Below are positions 12,643 to 26,116 of a DNA stretch of 64,000 nt, piece by piece (position 1 is the first letter of the stretch; each line of letters opens with the position of its first letter). Location of the stretch: NCBI GenBank assembly GCA_905250115.1, contig CAJNOI010000292.1, positions 1 to 64,000 of the forward strand. Reading direction: 5' to 3'. The DNA comes from Adineta steineri (lineage: Eukaryota; Rotifera; Eurotatoria; Adinetida; Adinetidae). The notes under the pieces were generated by a model, which was not told where the DNA came from, made no database searches, and was given only the letters and a program-made list of their open reading frames with translations. The translations under genes and the position numbers were made by a program.

Positions 12643-14624
12643 GTAAAAAGCCGCCTGAGATAACTCTACGAACAGGAGAGGGACAAAATTTGTATACTCA
12701 TGGTATTATACAGCTCAGACCACATTCGCCACCAACAACTGATATCACTGATGAGATAACTAAACAAGACTCATTTGATAAACGATATACATCTTTTCAT
12801 ACGCCAGATCCATATTTATATAATTTGCGTGACACTTACGAAGGAAACGAAGAAAATTTAGATCCAATGCCTGATACACAACAATACAATCGTTCAGCTA
12901 AAGCAGGACAACAAATAGTTGCAAAGAATCATCGTACTCAAACAGAAATAAGATCAACACGAAATGTCGGCACAATGTGTGAACTTAGTAAAGCAAATAT
13001 TGTTAATAATGGAATACTATCACAACAATATAAAACACATCGTCCGGAAAAACTTCATCAACACACAGTACATGATCCAATGATCAATGGACATGACAAT
13101 CTACATCAAACAACATCTTCCAGTCATCAACACCAGCCATCAAATTCATCAAAATATGATCCAATGATCAATGGACATGACAAACTACAACAAACAACAT
13201 CTTCCAGTCATCAACACCAGCCATCACATTCATCAAAATATGATTCAATGACCAATGGACATGGCAATCTACAACAAACAACATCTTCCACTCATCAACA
13301 CCAGCCATCAAATTCATCAAAATATGATCCAGTGATCAATGGACATGACAAAATACAACAAACAACATCTTCCAGTCATCAACACCCGCGATCACGTTCA
13401 TCAGAATATGATCCATACATTTTTGGTCAATTAAACATAATAGAAGATGACAATCTAGATCGAACTTCTAATTCACAAAATCGACAATATCCCCCTCGAC
13501 CAAGTCGTCGAAGTCCTCCACGAACACCACCATCATCACAAATTCGACCCTTATCACCTCCTCAACGATCACATTCTTCATCATTTTCAAATAATAAACC
13601 GTCTCCACGTAAAACAAAACCTCGAACACCAACAGCCACAATTGAAACTGATACTAGTCTTGATGGTATGAAACATCCAGTTCATGTCGGTGTTCAATCA
13701 GATCCACCATCAACAAAACATAAAAGAACATCAATTCACGCGGAAGAACTACCGCTACCTCAAAATATCTATCCAACGACTACCCATCCAAAACGAACAA
13801 ATTCATCCTCAACACAAAATCAAGACAACCTCATAGACGTACAAATTGTATCACCAAAACAAAAAGATGATCAAAATCGAACTCCAACGAAAGGTCATCT
13901 TACTAATTATGAAGAAAAAAAAACACCAAAAGGTAAAAAATTACTTTTATATAACTATAATCTTGTTTATAATCAACTTACAATATATTTTTCAGATACA
14001 AATAAGAATAATTATAATCAATATGAAGATATCCCCTTCGAACAAGTACCAAATAAAAAAGAAAAACCATATGTTTTACGCCATAGTTATATCCAAGAAT
14101 TACCGAGCAGTTCTACAACGTTAATACCAACAGATGTTGTTCATCATTCTAGTACATCTCATCAAAATCAAAAAGCTCCAGCACGTCCCCAACCAATTCA
14201 TTATGCTGAACAGAAACAAATACCACCTGTAACAGAGCCGCGTCCACTTCATTTTGGTACTCAAAATATTATTACACATCCACCAAATAATGAAGTTGCA
14301 ACTCCAATTGAAAAAGAAATTATTTATGAACGAAATCGTAGTTTTACATTCAATAATCATGAGAATTTAAATTCTAAAAAGAGACCATTATTTTTAATGC
14401 CTGTAATCAATTCATCACGAACATATGTTGTTGAAAAACAAACACCACCTGATAATACTATTAGAAAATCACGAATAAATAGAAATTTTTTCTTAGCAAA
14501 TCCACCAACATTACGTCCATTGAGAAAAACATATCAAAGTGTTGATTCTGGAATTGATCAATCAGCACATATTCATGATTCGAATGATTTTTTTGGACAA
14601 AATTTAGGAACACAAGTTGTTTAA
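12643..14624 (+). CDS. Low-complexity protein with 28-residue tandem repeats (5' end uncertain)
   Basis: The exon begins after TTTATTTACAG at 12642 in phase 1, so an upstream exon is needed. Options are a micro-exon at 12532-12541, or alternative splicing from the previous gene near 12151 (KILG joined to KKPPEIT). A 63-bp intron-like segment (13933-13995, GT...CAG) has no stop and a length divisible by three, so it may be spliced or kept. The protein is disordered, rich in Ser, Pro, His and Gln, with conserved-looking islands: TRNVGTMCELSKA, KHPVHVGVQSDPP, and a C-terminal SVDSGIDQSAHIHDSNDFFG. Four copies of an 84-bp unit lie at about 13080-13415. Function unknown. Confidence 0.62.
13080..13415 (+). 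repeat. 84-bp in-frame tandem repeat, about 4 copies
   Basis: Each unit encodes 28 residues built around INGHD, QQTTSSSHQHQPS and SSKYDP. Copies two and three are the most alike; the fourth degenerates to SRSSEYDPY. The repeat expands the disordered region of the 12643-14624 gene. Confidence 0.85.
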
Positions 14625-16655
14625 TTTTATTTAATTATTTTTTAAATTCTAATCATATTTACTAATAATTCACTCGATGATTTATATTAAAAATTGAATA
14701 AACAAGAAACAAAACAAAAAAAAAACATTTGATTTTGACTATTTTTGCTACTCTCTTTTAGTTTATCTGTTATAATACATTTGTGTTTTTTTTCGTGTGC
14801 GATTAGTTTTAATAAACAAATAAACTAGAATTTTTGTCTTATGTATTCATTTTGTGTTGTATAAAAAACTAGTGATTAAAATATCCATGGTATAATGAAT
14901 ATGTTGATACTAAAACAGTGAGGAAAGAATTCATTTTGTTCAGTTACAAATTTTAGACGGCTTTTAAAATATTTTTTATATATAAATATATTTATAGAAA
15001 GAGTTTGAGTTATTAAAAATGTGAATTGTATTTTTCGGTATGTGAAATAGACTGTTGTATCGGGTGGACCGGATTAAATAAGTATTTTTTGTTGTCACAA
15101 TAACTCTCTCAATTTTTAAAAAAATCATCATTTAATTCTCTGCATATTCAATTTTTTATTACACTGAGATATTCATAAGTTCAGACGGTGATTTGGAATA
15201 CTATGACGATCTATATCTGCAACTTTTGCCTAAAAACGTTTAGAATGCTACGTTAATTCACAATGAAGAAATCAGTTTTCGATTGATGTTTTTGTTCGGT
15301 TTATGAAAGTTTGCATAATTCAGTCAAACATCATTTATTTTTAATAATTTTTTTTTGTTTGAATCTTGTAGTCTCAACTACCGAATGATCATGTTCATGA
15401 CGCCGTCCTATATTTTACACTGAGTTCGTTCAAATCAAAATGGAAGCTATTGTGATTGCCAACACTTTAAGGGAAACTTGATTTTGTGTCATCAATTTGA
15501 CTCAGAGTACTAGAAAATCATCAAACTAAAGAATTTGATTATGTTACAGTGATCAAAAAGTTTACATTTTTGAACGTCTTTACTTGTTCTTTTATAACTT
15601 CGCCATGCTTTCCTTTAGAAAAGCACACAACGATCTTTTTTTTTAAATTTGTCTTAATTGGATGAAAATTAAAAGAGTTGCTGCAAAAATAAGAAATATT
15701 TATTTAATCTGGCACACTCAATAATAAAGAATTATATTCTACTATAGTTGATAAAACATCCATATTAAATTTTTTTATTTCATTTCTTCTTTACATGTTT
15801 CTAGAAAAAAAACTTTTGCTCACTTAACTGTGATAAATTAAAAAATCTATAGAAGAGAAAGAAAAAAGAATGACGATGACTAATTCGAATGAGTAAAACC
15901 TTATATATAAACAAGCAAAAAGAACTCGTATTTCTGTCGAAGTATTGCGACGTTCCTTTATTTTTCTTTCGAAAGTTATTTCGCTTGACGTCAATAAAAG
16001 TGTCAATCGATTCTTCACAGTAACACTTTTAGAATTTCTAACTTATTGATGTAAAATAAAAGCAAACGGTACGTCTGTTTTTTCTCAATTAAAATATATG
16101 TACGAAGTTATTGATTTCTTCTAGTACACTTACAAATAAAATCTATTCCATGTTATTTCTGTAAATGATTTTAGTTTATCTTGTCCGGGCTTTTTTCTTC
16201 ATGCATTTCGCCTAGCTTGATTCCAAAATGTGTCCATATCTCATGTCCTTCTAGCTTAAGAAGCTCAAGTATATCATGCGCTTATCAAAGAAAGTTCGAC
16301 TAGGATACGTATATCCGTTAATGAACAGGGTTTTGTTTTATTCTTGTGTGTAATTTAAAATATTCTACTAATGCAAACAAATTAATAGATAGGACATATA
16401 ATTAGTATAATTCATGAGAGATTCAAAAACATAATATCTTCTTATTGTTCGAATCGAATTTTTATTTTTATTTGTCCATGAAAGTTAAAAATCTATTTAA
16501 TATGTCTTTACGTTATATCGAGAGAACATGTTCTCTTTCAAAATAAAATGTTCGTTTTTTCTTTCTAGTACATCAAAGGAATCGAATGTTCTTTCTGCTT
16601 CTTATAGTGTTTTTTTCTTTTCTTTTCTCGCATTCACTACAATTTTTTTATAGCA
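14625..16655. other. Intergenic region of about 2 kb, no supported gene
   Basis: AT-rich with an early 3' UTR (several AATAAA-type signals around 14690-14820). Open frames are short and unconvincing. A perfect TGACGTCA (CRE-type) palindrome lies at 15986-15993. A polypyrimidine tract and TATAG directly precede the ATG at 16656. Confidence 0.5.
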
Positions 16656-19600
16656 ATGGCCACCAATACAACTGCAGAAACTCATGAATCTGGTTCCTAC
16701 AATCCTTACAAGTTTTATAACCATGTTCTTGATGCACTTCAGATCCAAGCTAATATCAGTCCGAAACGTACGTATGAACTAGTACAAGAAAGAATTTCTT
16801 GTCGAGAAAAACAAGCAGCTGATACTTTACCCAGAAATATCAATGAAGAAAATGAAATCATTGAGAGAAAACCTCGTCTATGTAACACCAGCCACGCAAC
16901 TGTTACCGAGAATGAGATCGACATTTTAGGTTTACTTGCTAAGACAAGACTGTGTATAATATATGTGACAAAACATAATGAGATTACATCATCTATTCGT
17001 GTTCAATATTATGGTAATGATTATAAAGAATCGATTTATATGGTTTATGATGAAACACAACAACAATATTATTCACTATGTTTATATAATAAAACAGATC
17101 CAAGTGGAGAAAAAATAACTATTTTCCCTTGTTATGATAAGACAATCAATATTCTTTTACGAAAATATTTTATTAGTAATTTTAATTGTAAGTAGTAATA
17201 TAATAAATAATACAAATTAGAACAATTTTTCTTTCATTTTAAAGACTATGACGATGTACAATTGGATGATGAAGACCATACTGTAGTCAATGAACTATTA
17301 CACCAAGAACAACGTATATTAATTATTTAGATTGAAATCTTTTATTTTATAATATATCTTTTAGTTGAATTTGATAGTATATCTCGTAGGATCGGTATGG
17401 ATATTGAAATGAACATAATGGAAGAGCCGAGAATAACAAGTAAAACAAGTTTATTATTGTTTCTATTACATTGCTTTATTCTAATATTTAATAGATAATG
17501 GCGAATATCCAACAATGTCTGCTACTACAACGATAACAGGTAATGCAAATAAAAGTGCATTCTTCATTACTGATATGATTCCATAACAGTTTAATATTGT
17601 ACCTTAACCCTTTCCGATCTTGTGGGTGCTTTAGTGTCCATAACTTGGTTCTCTTGAATTATGAGACACTTGGAAAAAGATTTTGTATTAACTGATAATT
17701 TATCTATTGAAAACGTTCGATTAACAATCTAAATCTCGGTCTCTGTCATAAAAAGAATTGTTTTTTAATACTGAATGAACATATAACGCGATAGAACTTT
17801 CCGGATACTAACGTAGAGTATATTTATTTCAAATTGTTTCACTGTATATTAGAGATCATAAGAATGACCATGGCGAGCAAATGAACCTTCTAAACTATTA
17901 GCTTTAGTCAAAGATAAGAAAAGGTTAAAATTACTTTCAATAATCTTAATAGGAACAGCTGAAAATTTTTTTTTACCTTATTACTATAAAATCGATACGA
18001 TCAGTATTGTTAGTTTGTTATTTAATCTAAACTAGAATTATCAGCTTTTTCTATTATCAAGATAAAGTAAATAAATTATACATAATCTTTGCTCATTCTA
18101 AAGAATCACGAATCTTTAATTTTCGTTTTGATTATGTGTTTTTATTATAGATAATCCAATTTCATCAAATGTGACCAACAATATATCTGAAACAACGTAT
18201 ACTCTCGATCGTAAAGAAGTTCCTCCTGGTCGCTCATGTTTATATTCGTCTTTTCTCTATGCAATGCCATTATCGTTGACCGTACAAGAGTTACGTAAGG
18301 AAGTGGCTGCTTATATTTTTTGTCATATGACTACTGATGATAGTAAATTACTACATGGCACCAAGTATAAAAATCGGGAAGAATATTGTAATGGAATTAG
18401 AAATCATGATTTGGGTAGTGGACCTGAATTCCGAGCTTTATCCCAAATACATCATATAATGATTAAAGTTATTATGTTGAGAAAAGATCAGCAACAGAAT
18501 TCATCTGTAGATATGATAAATTTTGGTAAAGATGATAAATCATGTACCAAATGTATTTACATTATTTATGACGAAGCGATTCCTCATTATGACCCATTAT
18601 CCCTATGTAGTAACGTGAACAATTTACAACATGAAAGAACTACTTTCGATCTTGATGATCCCCACGTATATATTCTTTTGCCTGATTTTATTGCAAATCA
18701 GATCGATTGTAAGTAAAAATATGTCATAAAGAATAAAACTATTTCTTCGTATTTTAGTTATAGCCAATCGTCTTAGTAAAGTGATGACTCGCACAAATCA
18801 TATGTCTGATGAATCTGTTCATATATCACAACCAATCATTGCGAAGACTAATTCATCTGATACAAACGAACAATATGCGGCAGGTATTTTAAAACATCCT
18901 CATTTATTTACTTTCGAAAAAAAGATTAAGAGAAAGAAGTGATCTACAAGTAGAAATTGTGTGAAATACTTTTTTTTCTATTTTAGTTCGAGTTTCATCC
19001 TTAAAAGATGCCATATTTAATTAATTCTTTTTAGTTATTCTAAAAAATAGATACTTCATAGAAACTAAAGCAACTCTAAAATCGTATGAATCATCTTTTA
19101 ACTGTATAGATTAGTATGGAAGAATAAAAATATGAAGATGAAGACTAAAATCTCTCTCATTTCCAATATAATCAAGAAAAAGAAGTTACTACAAGTCAGA
19201 ATTTTATAAATTTAAATAAACATAGGAACTAGAATGAATGGAATTTGTTTGAATATTTAGAAATATATATATTCTACTGAATATATGTAGAGCTACCTAC
19301 CAATTCATTTCGTACGTTTTTTTTTAAATCAAGTGTTAATAATACTCAGTTTGATACCTATTCATATAAACTCATAAGATCTCCTTCGTAAATTTATTCA
19401 AAATACACTTGATTATCAGAATATAACATGACAAATAATATAAATCGATATTTTTTTTTTTATAGATTTGGAATATGATAATTCTGACAGTGAAAAATAT
19501 AGTTATGCAATGGATTCATCATCTCATGTTGAACGTCAGTTATTTATTACCTTATAATTATTGAGTTTATACAATTTATTTACCAATTTTAGATGAATCC

Positions 19601-20645
19601 GATGATTTATCTGAAATGATCACGGAACCTTTTATTGAAAATAACCCAACGAAGCAAAACATGAAGACACATAAAGTATCAGGTAAAAAATACATTTCCT
19701 TCTCTAAATGTTAGTTTTAATTAATATATTAATAAAAGACGATGGCAATTTAATAATTACTAACAAAATAAAAATATCAACAACGAACACAAATAATAGT
19801 TTGTCAAATCGATTTACATATTATAGTTCATGTTTAGAGATCTGATGAGAAATAATTAGGGAAATTTCTGATATCCATAGTAATTCAGTAACATGAATTT
19901 CGATCAAGAAAATAATTCAAATTAAGTTTTTAATCTCATGCGAAGTTTCTATAATCTCTCTTGCCAATTTTAAATTTCATTCAGATAATTATGATTTCTA
20001 AAGTCCTTTAAAGAAACGTATTTAAGTACAGGTTCATTGATATCTTATTATAGAATCAATACAGAGCCATTACTTCTAATATGAGTGAAAGTAAATCATG
20101 TTGTTTTTTATTTTATAGTTAAAAATTAGAATATGATCAAATTAAATCTATTCTAAATTTGTTTATTTTATTTAATAGAAAACACTCGGTCATGTACATC
20201 TTCTGATCCTATTTCTCCAAATGACCGAATCTCAACATTTCGTATGTTTATTATAATTTATTTAAAGATATATTTTAATAAATAATTATATATCTTTTTA
20301 GATGGAGAAAATGATACATCAGATGATATTGATAAATTGTTAAAAACAGATATGTTTGCTCCTTATGATCTTATGTATAGTTGTAACAAGAACTTTTCTT
20401 TATAAGTCATATAAAATTTTCTAGCTAATATGACGAAAGAAGAACAACAACAAATAGAAGATCTGTCGACTCCTTTATTAACGAATGCAAGTATTGCTGA
20501 TGATGATGAACAAATGAGATTTGAAACTGACCCTAGACAACTATTTCGTGATCGCGCATTAAGTGATTACATTCCAAAGAGTGAAACCAAAAGTGATGGT
20601 GCAGACGCAACAAAAAGAAAGTCTTGCTATTTTTCAATATATTGA
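16656..20645 (+). CDS. Tandem OTU-like protein with acidic tail (multi-exon)
   Basis: The first large exon (16656-17187) and a second large exon (about 18151-18709) encode related domains. The second fits an OTU cysteine protease: GRSCLYSSFLYAM around the nucleophile Cys, LRKEVAAYIFCH, then GPEFRALSQIHHIMIKVI, and YIIYDEAIPHYDPLSL with the C-terminal His. The usual Asp of the DGxC motif is not present. The first copy retains IYMVYDETQQQYYSLCLY but lacks both catalytic residues, so it looks like a dead OTU domain. Small exons follow between and after (17245 onward, about 18758, 19466, 19593, 20180, 20302, 20424), all acidic and Ser/Thr/Asp-rich, ending CYFSIY at 20645. OTU proteins remove ubiquitin; activity here is uncertain. 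The stop codon sits exactly at the outer edge of arm A. Confidence 0.7.
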
Positions 20646-21247
20646 TCAATCTTTTTATTCAATATTTAGCCACGAAATTACTTGTTCTTTTATTGTTCAC
20701 TATTTTTAACAGTTGTTTTTTCTGTTTTCATTCTTCTTAACAGAGCTTCATTTTCTTTTTCTTTTTTTCTGTTATAAATTTTCTTCAGCAATAAATAAAA
20801 AAATTTCTCGTAATAACATCTCCTCTCATAATATTAAAATAAATAACATTCATATTACAAAATAATATTACTAAGAAATTGACTTCAAAGTTTTTTTAAA
20901 GGAACAATTGAATAATAATATTCACTTTTTGTTAATATCAACAAAAGTACTATGCATACATCAAGAGAAATTTAAAATTTAATATTATGATTTTGTTATG
21001 AGAAAAAAAAAGATGTCGCCAAGAATCTCAAAAACGATTTGTAAGCATATTATAAGTTAATCAGAAATAGAAGACAAAGATGAAACGATTCATCCCTCGA
21101 TAAACGAAACTATAGTCTAGATATCGCTCTTTGTTTATCTGTTCTTACAAAATCTTCTACACGAATACATATATCGATATACATCTGATATACGTTCTCT
21201 TTTTTTCTCTTGTCGCGCTCATATTCATTTTTATTATCAGATTCTAA
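20646..21247. other. Upstream region of Argonaute copy A
   Basis: About 600 bp, duplicated in arm B with scattered substitutions and small indels. T-rich tracts and GATATA/TATCGATA motifs; no gene seen. Presumably carries the Argonaute promoter, since it is the only upstream DNA shared by both copies. Confidence 0.5.
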
Positions 21248-24200
21248 ATGTCAGCACCCTCCTATCGCTATCCACCTTCCACAAATACTTGTGGAAATCG
21301 TGGTCATGGAAGAAAACGTAATTATATTCTTCAATTTTCTTTTTGATATATTAAAAAATATATATTTTTTTTCAGCTCGTTATGATACACGTAATAAAGA
21401 TATTGATCCATCATCTTATATAACACCAAATACGCACCATTATTATCGTCGTCCATTATCACCAGTATCAGTTGGAGATGTATGCAATCGTGTTAGTAAA
21501 GTTTCATTTGAAAATAATAATCACACACACAATAGTCGAATACGTAATCGTTCCGCAGAACCTCATCATCCGGATAAACCTTATGATAATCGTCCACCAT
21601 CAGTTAATGCTATTCGTTCTGTTGTACCTGATCGATCACAACATGAACAAATCCCAATATGTTTTCGTCCAGATTCTGGTGGCACTAAAGGACAAGTTAT
21701 TACACTTTATACAAATCATTTTAAATGTAATTTATCTGAGACTCTTGCTATTGTACGTATTATTTTATCTTATAGAAATTAAATAAATCAAATTTTTTCT
21801 TATAGAATCAATATACTGTTCATGTAAATGTATTTAAACGTGGTAAATGGTGTAATGCAAATAAACGTCAACATAATCGATTTGAAATAGTTCAAAAAAT
21901 TCTCCAACGAGAAGCTGACAATTTACCATTCGTATGGTAAAGTATAGAATTAACTTCATTTCTATTTAAAATTGTATAATAAATTAAATTTAGGTTTGAT
22001 GATGGTAATTTTCTTTATTCACGAGAATTATTACTTGATAGAGCTAGAACATATGAAATAACAATAAAAAATCAAATATATCAATTAGCTATTAAAGATA
22101 TGTCCGATCGTGTTACTGTTGAAGATATGTGGCAATATGTTCGAAGTAAAACACCATGTAAACGTCCACAAGATTTAATTCGTATGCTTGAAACATTACT
22201 TAAACAAACAATTCGTTCACGTATGGTTTGCATTCGAAATCAATTTTTTGAAAAAAATCAAATGTTATATGATGGTGGACCATTTCAAAATAGTGGTTTT
22301 GCATTAGCACAAGGTTTTTATCAAGCGATGTTTGTTACACAAATTGGACCAACATTAACAATTGATACAAAATGTTCATGTTTTTATCGAAATATTGATA
22401 TGTTACATTTTCTATCGATTTATCTTGGACGAGATTTAAAAATCAATGGAGCTATGATGTCAGCTGATGAAAAACGTGCATTATTAAGAATGAAATGTTT
22501 GGAAATCATTACTGTTGAAACTCGGCATACATTTAATAAAATGGTTTATAATATTCGTGGTTTTGGTGATAATGCTGATCAACATCCTGTAACAATAGAT
22601 GGACCTGATGGTGATTCACGTAAAATGTCTGTTGCAGAATATCTTGTGGAAAAATATGATATTAAATTAAAATATCCACGTTTACCAACACTTGAATGTG
22701 TTAATAAAGGTGCACAAAATTTATCCTATATACCAATTGAATTATGTTTTGTTGAAGAATGGCAAATTGTTGATCGATCATTAATGACAACAGAACAAAA
22801 TGCTGAAAAATCTAAACGTTCGATTTTATTACCTGAAGTACGTTTTAATAAAACAATGATGATTGCTAATGAAAGAAATTTTAATAATGATCCATATTTA
22901 AAACATCTATCAATGACAATTGATACAAATGAAATGTTACAAGTTAAAGGACGTGTACTTGAACCACCCAATATTGTTTATCGAAATAATCGTATTGCTT
23001 CAGTTACAATTGGTAAATGGCTTATGAAAGGAAGTCTCTTACAGCAAACTACACGTGTTCATAAATGGGAAATGATTTTAGTTAAAGATGGAAAACGTGA
23101 ACCAGGACATATGGATATGCAAAAATTAGAAGAATTTTGTCATATGTTACCAGAAACGACTCGTCGTTATGGAATTCAAATGAATCCTCATTTTGAAACA
23201 AAAATTATATCTCATCATCAAATACGTCAATGTATTTATGATTTACATGCTAGTGGTGCTGAATTTGGTTTATTTATCTTGATTGGTGATTGTCCGGACT
23301 CATATCAAACTATAAAACGTTGTGCATTACAAGAATTTGGTATCATTACTCTTTGTAAGTTGATATTTTTGGTGATGTCAAGTAATCCGGAAAAGAAAAC
23401 TCCAGAAAGAAATATTAGAGACAATCTAATGAGCGTATTTCATTGAAGCGAGTATCCTTCGAGAAGCTCAGCACGATCGATATCGTCGTTGTAGCAGTGG
23501 GTGATTGAGGGTGGATGTATATGTATGGATTACTCTTCTTTCACACCGACGGATTACTTGACATATTCGATATTTTTAATTAAATATTCTATTCTATAGG
23601 TTGTGATTTGGGTTCAATTCGAAAGCAAAATAATCCTGGCAAACTTGTAAGTTATTTATTTTTTGGATTCTATTCAATTTGATTCGTTCTTTTTTTAGAA
23701 TGCTTATATTGAAAATGTTGCACAAAAAATGAATGCACGTTTAGGTGGAATTAATTCAACTGTATCATTTAAAAAAATATTTGATGATCAACCTAAATCC
23801 GATGGTGATGTTTTTATGTTTATTGGTGCTGATGTATCACATGTTGTTGTTTCTGAACGTAAACCATCAATAGCAGCTGTTGTTGCAAGTGTATCACCAA
23901 CATCAACACAATATATATGTCGTTCAAGTGAACAACGACCAGTAAAAGATAAAAAATATTCATTAGAAGTTATTAAAGATTTTCAACCTATGACACGTGA
24001 TCTTTTACATGTATTTGTACAAACAAATAAACAATATCCAACAAAAATTGTTGTTTATCGTGATGGTGTTGATGAAGGACATTTTCAAAAATTACTTGAT
24101 AATGAAGTTCAAGCACTTAAAAATGCTTGTTTAGAAGTCTATGGTAATCGTCCATTACCTAAAATAACATTTGTAATAATAAAAAAATCACATAATACAC

Positions 24201-24696
24201 GTTTTTTTGCTCCCAATGGTCAACGTATAACAAATATGGCAGCAGGAACTGTTATTGATACAACTATTGTACATCCACGTCAATTTGATTTTTATCTTAA
24301 TTCACATGCTGGTGCACTTGGTACGAATGTTTGTTCTTATTATCATGTTTTATATAATGAAATTGAATTTACAAGTGATGAATTACAACAATTAACATTT
24401 TGGGTAAAGAAAATAATTTTAGTTTTTGTCTTCGATAGAAAATTTTATTTTATTCTTAGCTTTGTCATACTGATGTACGATGTACAAAAGCTGTTAAATG
24501 TCCAGCAGCTGCACGATATGCTCATACAGTTGCTTATCATGCAAGATATTTTGAAAAAGAACCATATCAAACAACATCACAATATCCATCAAATCGAGAT
24601 ACTGGACAAGTTGAAGATGATCTTACTTTAGAAGATATCAAAAGTAATTTGATCATGGTTAATAAAAATGTTAAAAACATGATGTGGTTTACATAA
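21248..24696 (+). CDS. Argonaute (AGO-clade), copy A, predicted slicer
   Basis: Seven exons: 21248-21317, 21376-21752, 21806-21936, 21994-23354, 23600-23646, 23699-24403 and 24460-24696, 2928 nt, 975 residues. The start MSAPSYRYPPSTN opens a short basic, Arg/His/Asn-rich leader. The N domain begins at FRPDSGGTKGQVI, PAZ lies at about 320-440 (LKYPRLPTLECVNKG, YIPIELC), and PIWI at about 600-960. The catalytic tetrad is complete: D707 (GADVSH), E752 (SLEVIKDF), D784 (YRDGVDEGHF) and H919 (RYAHTVAYHARYF). It should bind small RNAs and cleave matching targets. Intron 4 is long because of an inserted element (23375-23564). The gene converges on the HEAT gene downstream. Near-identical to copy B. 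Confidence 0.93.
23375..23564. mobile_element. 190-bp MITE-like element with 15-bp perfect inverted termini in Argonaute A intron 4
   Basis: ATGTCAAGTAATCCG at 23375-23389 is the exact reverse complement of 23550-23564. GATATTTTT occurs just outside each end (23362-23370 and 23569-23577), which may be a target duplication or chance. The interior includes GATTGAGGGTGGATG and other GGGTG-type sequence. In arm B the equivalent intron keeps one terminus (60486-60500) but the other is degenerate. Confidence 0.6.
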
Positions 24697-26116
24697 CATA
24701 AAAGATCTATTAACTTTCGTTGTTTTGATATATGTATGCTATTGTGTTTACTTGAAAACATATCATGGATAAGAAGAAGAAAGTTAACCGAGTGTTCTTT
24801 GTATGTTTTCTATTTATTGTGTATTTGTATCACATTTCTATATTATTTTCATGTTCTCTATATAGTTTTGTTTTTAAGTTGATATACTATCGAGTTTAGA
24901 TTTTTATATTTGTGATACTTTTACGAGACAAACAAACTTATAATAAACAAGAAAAAGTTAGAAATAAACTACTACCGGAGTTTTTAAAGAAAAGCTTATA
25001 ACTCTTGAATGGAAAGTCATAGCGAACTGCCGGTTTCACCATGCAATACAGGGTAGTTGGGGGCACATGCCTATGCGTGAAAAACATTTCCATAAAGTAT
25101 CTTTTCAAATTAATTTTAGTAGACGAATCCTGAGAAAAGTGTTCCTTCGAATTATTTTAGTGACATGCTGGAGAGCTGAACACAAGCATTTTCAATCTAA
25201 AAGGTGTAATAAATATTTGTAGTTAAATGAGTACTGACAATTGCAAGTAATAGCGTTATGGCTTTGAATTTTGTGCTTCTCATTATGAACAAATTTCCTG
25301 CACAGAAATAGTTTTCATGGGGAAAAACAACGAATGATCAAAAAATAGATATACTCTCAAAATCAAATAATGTTTGTAATACTGATGGTATTTTTTCTTT
25401 TTCAATGTTCTTTAAATAAATAGATTGAATAAAAAATTCAATTATGCCAAGGTGTGAGTGTGGTTAGACGTGAGTATTCTTTCTATCTCACACTCACCCT
25501 CAAGGATTGATTGAGTTCCATATAACTCTAAACTTATTTCAGCACTTAGAATAATGAAAGAAAAAATATGTAAAACGTTTTGCAGCAAATATTTCCGATT
25601 AAAGTATTTTTCATAAGCAACAAAATTCAGTTTTAACTTAATACATCGAAAAACAATATCAAAATTTTCATTGAAACAGTAATTTTTAACTTTTAAAAAT
25701 GAACATAAATTAATAAAAAATTGATTTATTACTCTTTCTGTCTTGTATTGTCAATAAAAAAGTTAATACACACTTGGGTTTTATTAGAATAAGTACGACA
25801 TAGAACCATTTTTAATAAACATCATTTCATATCTAATAGATTCACTTGTTCATCAAATTATTTCTACAAAGTAGTTTACAACCACTAACTATTTTATATC
25901 ACTGAAAACCAAGAACTTGGATTTTTTTGCTACACTTTACTTAATAACTATAAAAAAACAAGTAGACTAAGAAATACAATATAATAAGCAAAGAAAAAAG
26001 TATAAAATTAACATGTTAGCATAACTCAACATGAAGATAAAATGTATATGGTTAATTAATAATTTCGATGAAAAATGCAGGATATTCCAGAAGCACGAAT
26101 ATAATTAACATTAATT
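24697..26116. other. Convergent intergenic region in arm A
   Basis: Lies between the 3' ends of Argonaute A and the HEAT gene. Matches 57934-59353 in reverse complement at roughly nine of ten bases, with small indels. Contains both 3' UTRs and the hairpin at 25449-25506. No gene is supported. Confidence 0.6.
25449..25506. repeat. GTGTGAG/CTCACAC hairpin in arm A
   Basis: AAGGTGTGAGTGTGG and CTCACACTCACCCTCAAGG flank GTGAGTATTCTTTCTAT. The arm B counterpart is at 58541-58600. Related in sequence to the hairpins at 1461 and 6931. Confidence 0.55.

Noticed and set aside
24567..24761. Antisense 64-codon frame at the Argonaute 3' end, also found in arm B at 59289
   Set aside because: Conserved only because the Argonaute exon is conserved; it is the shadow of the last exon.
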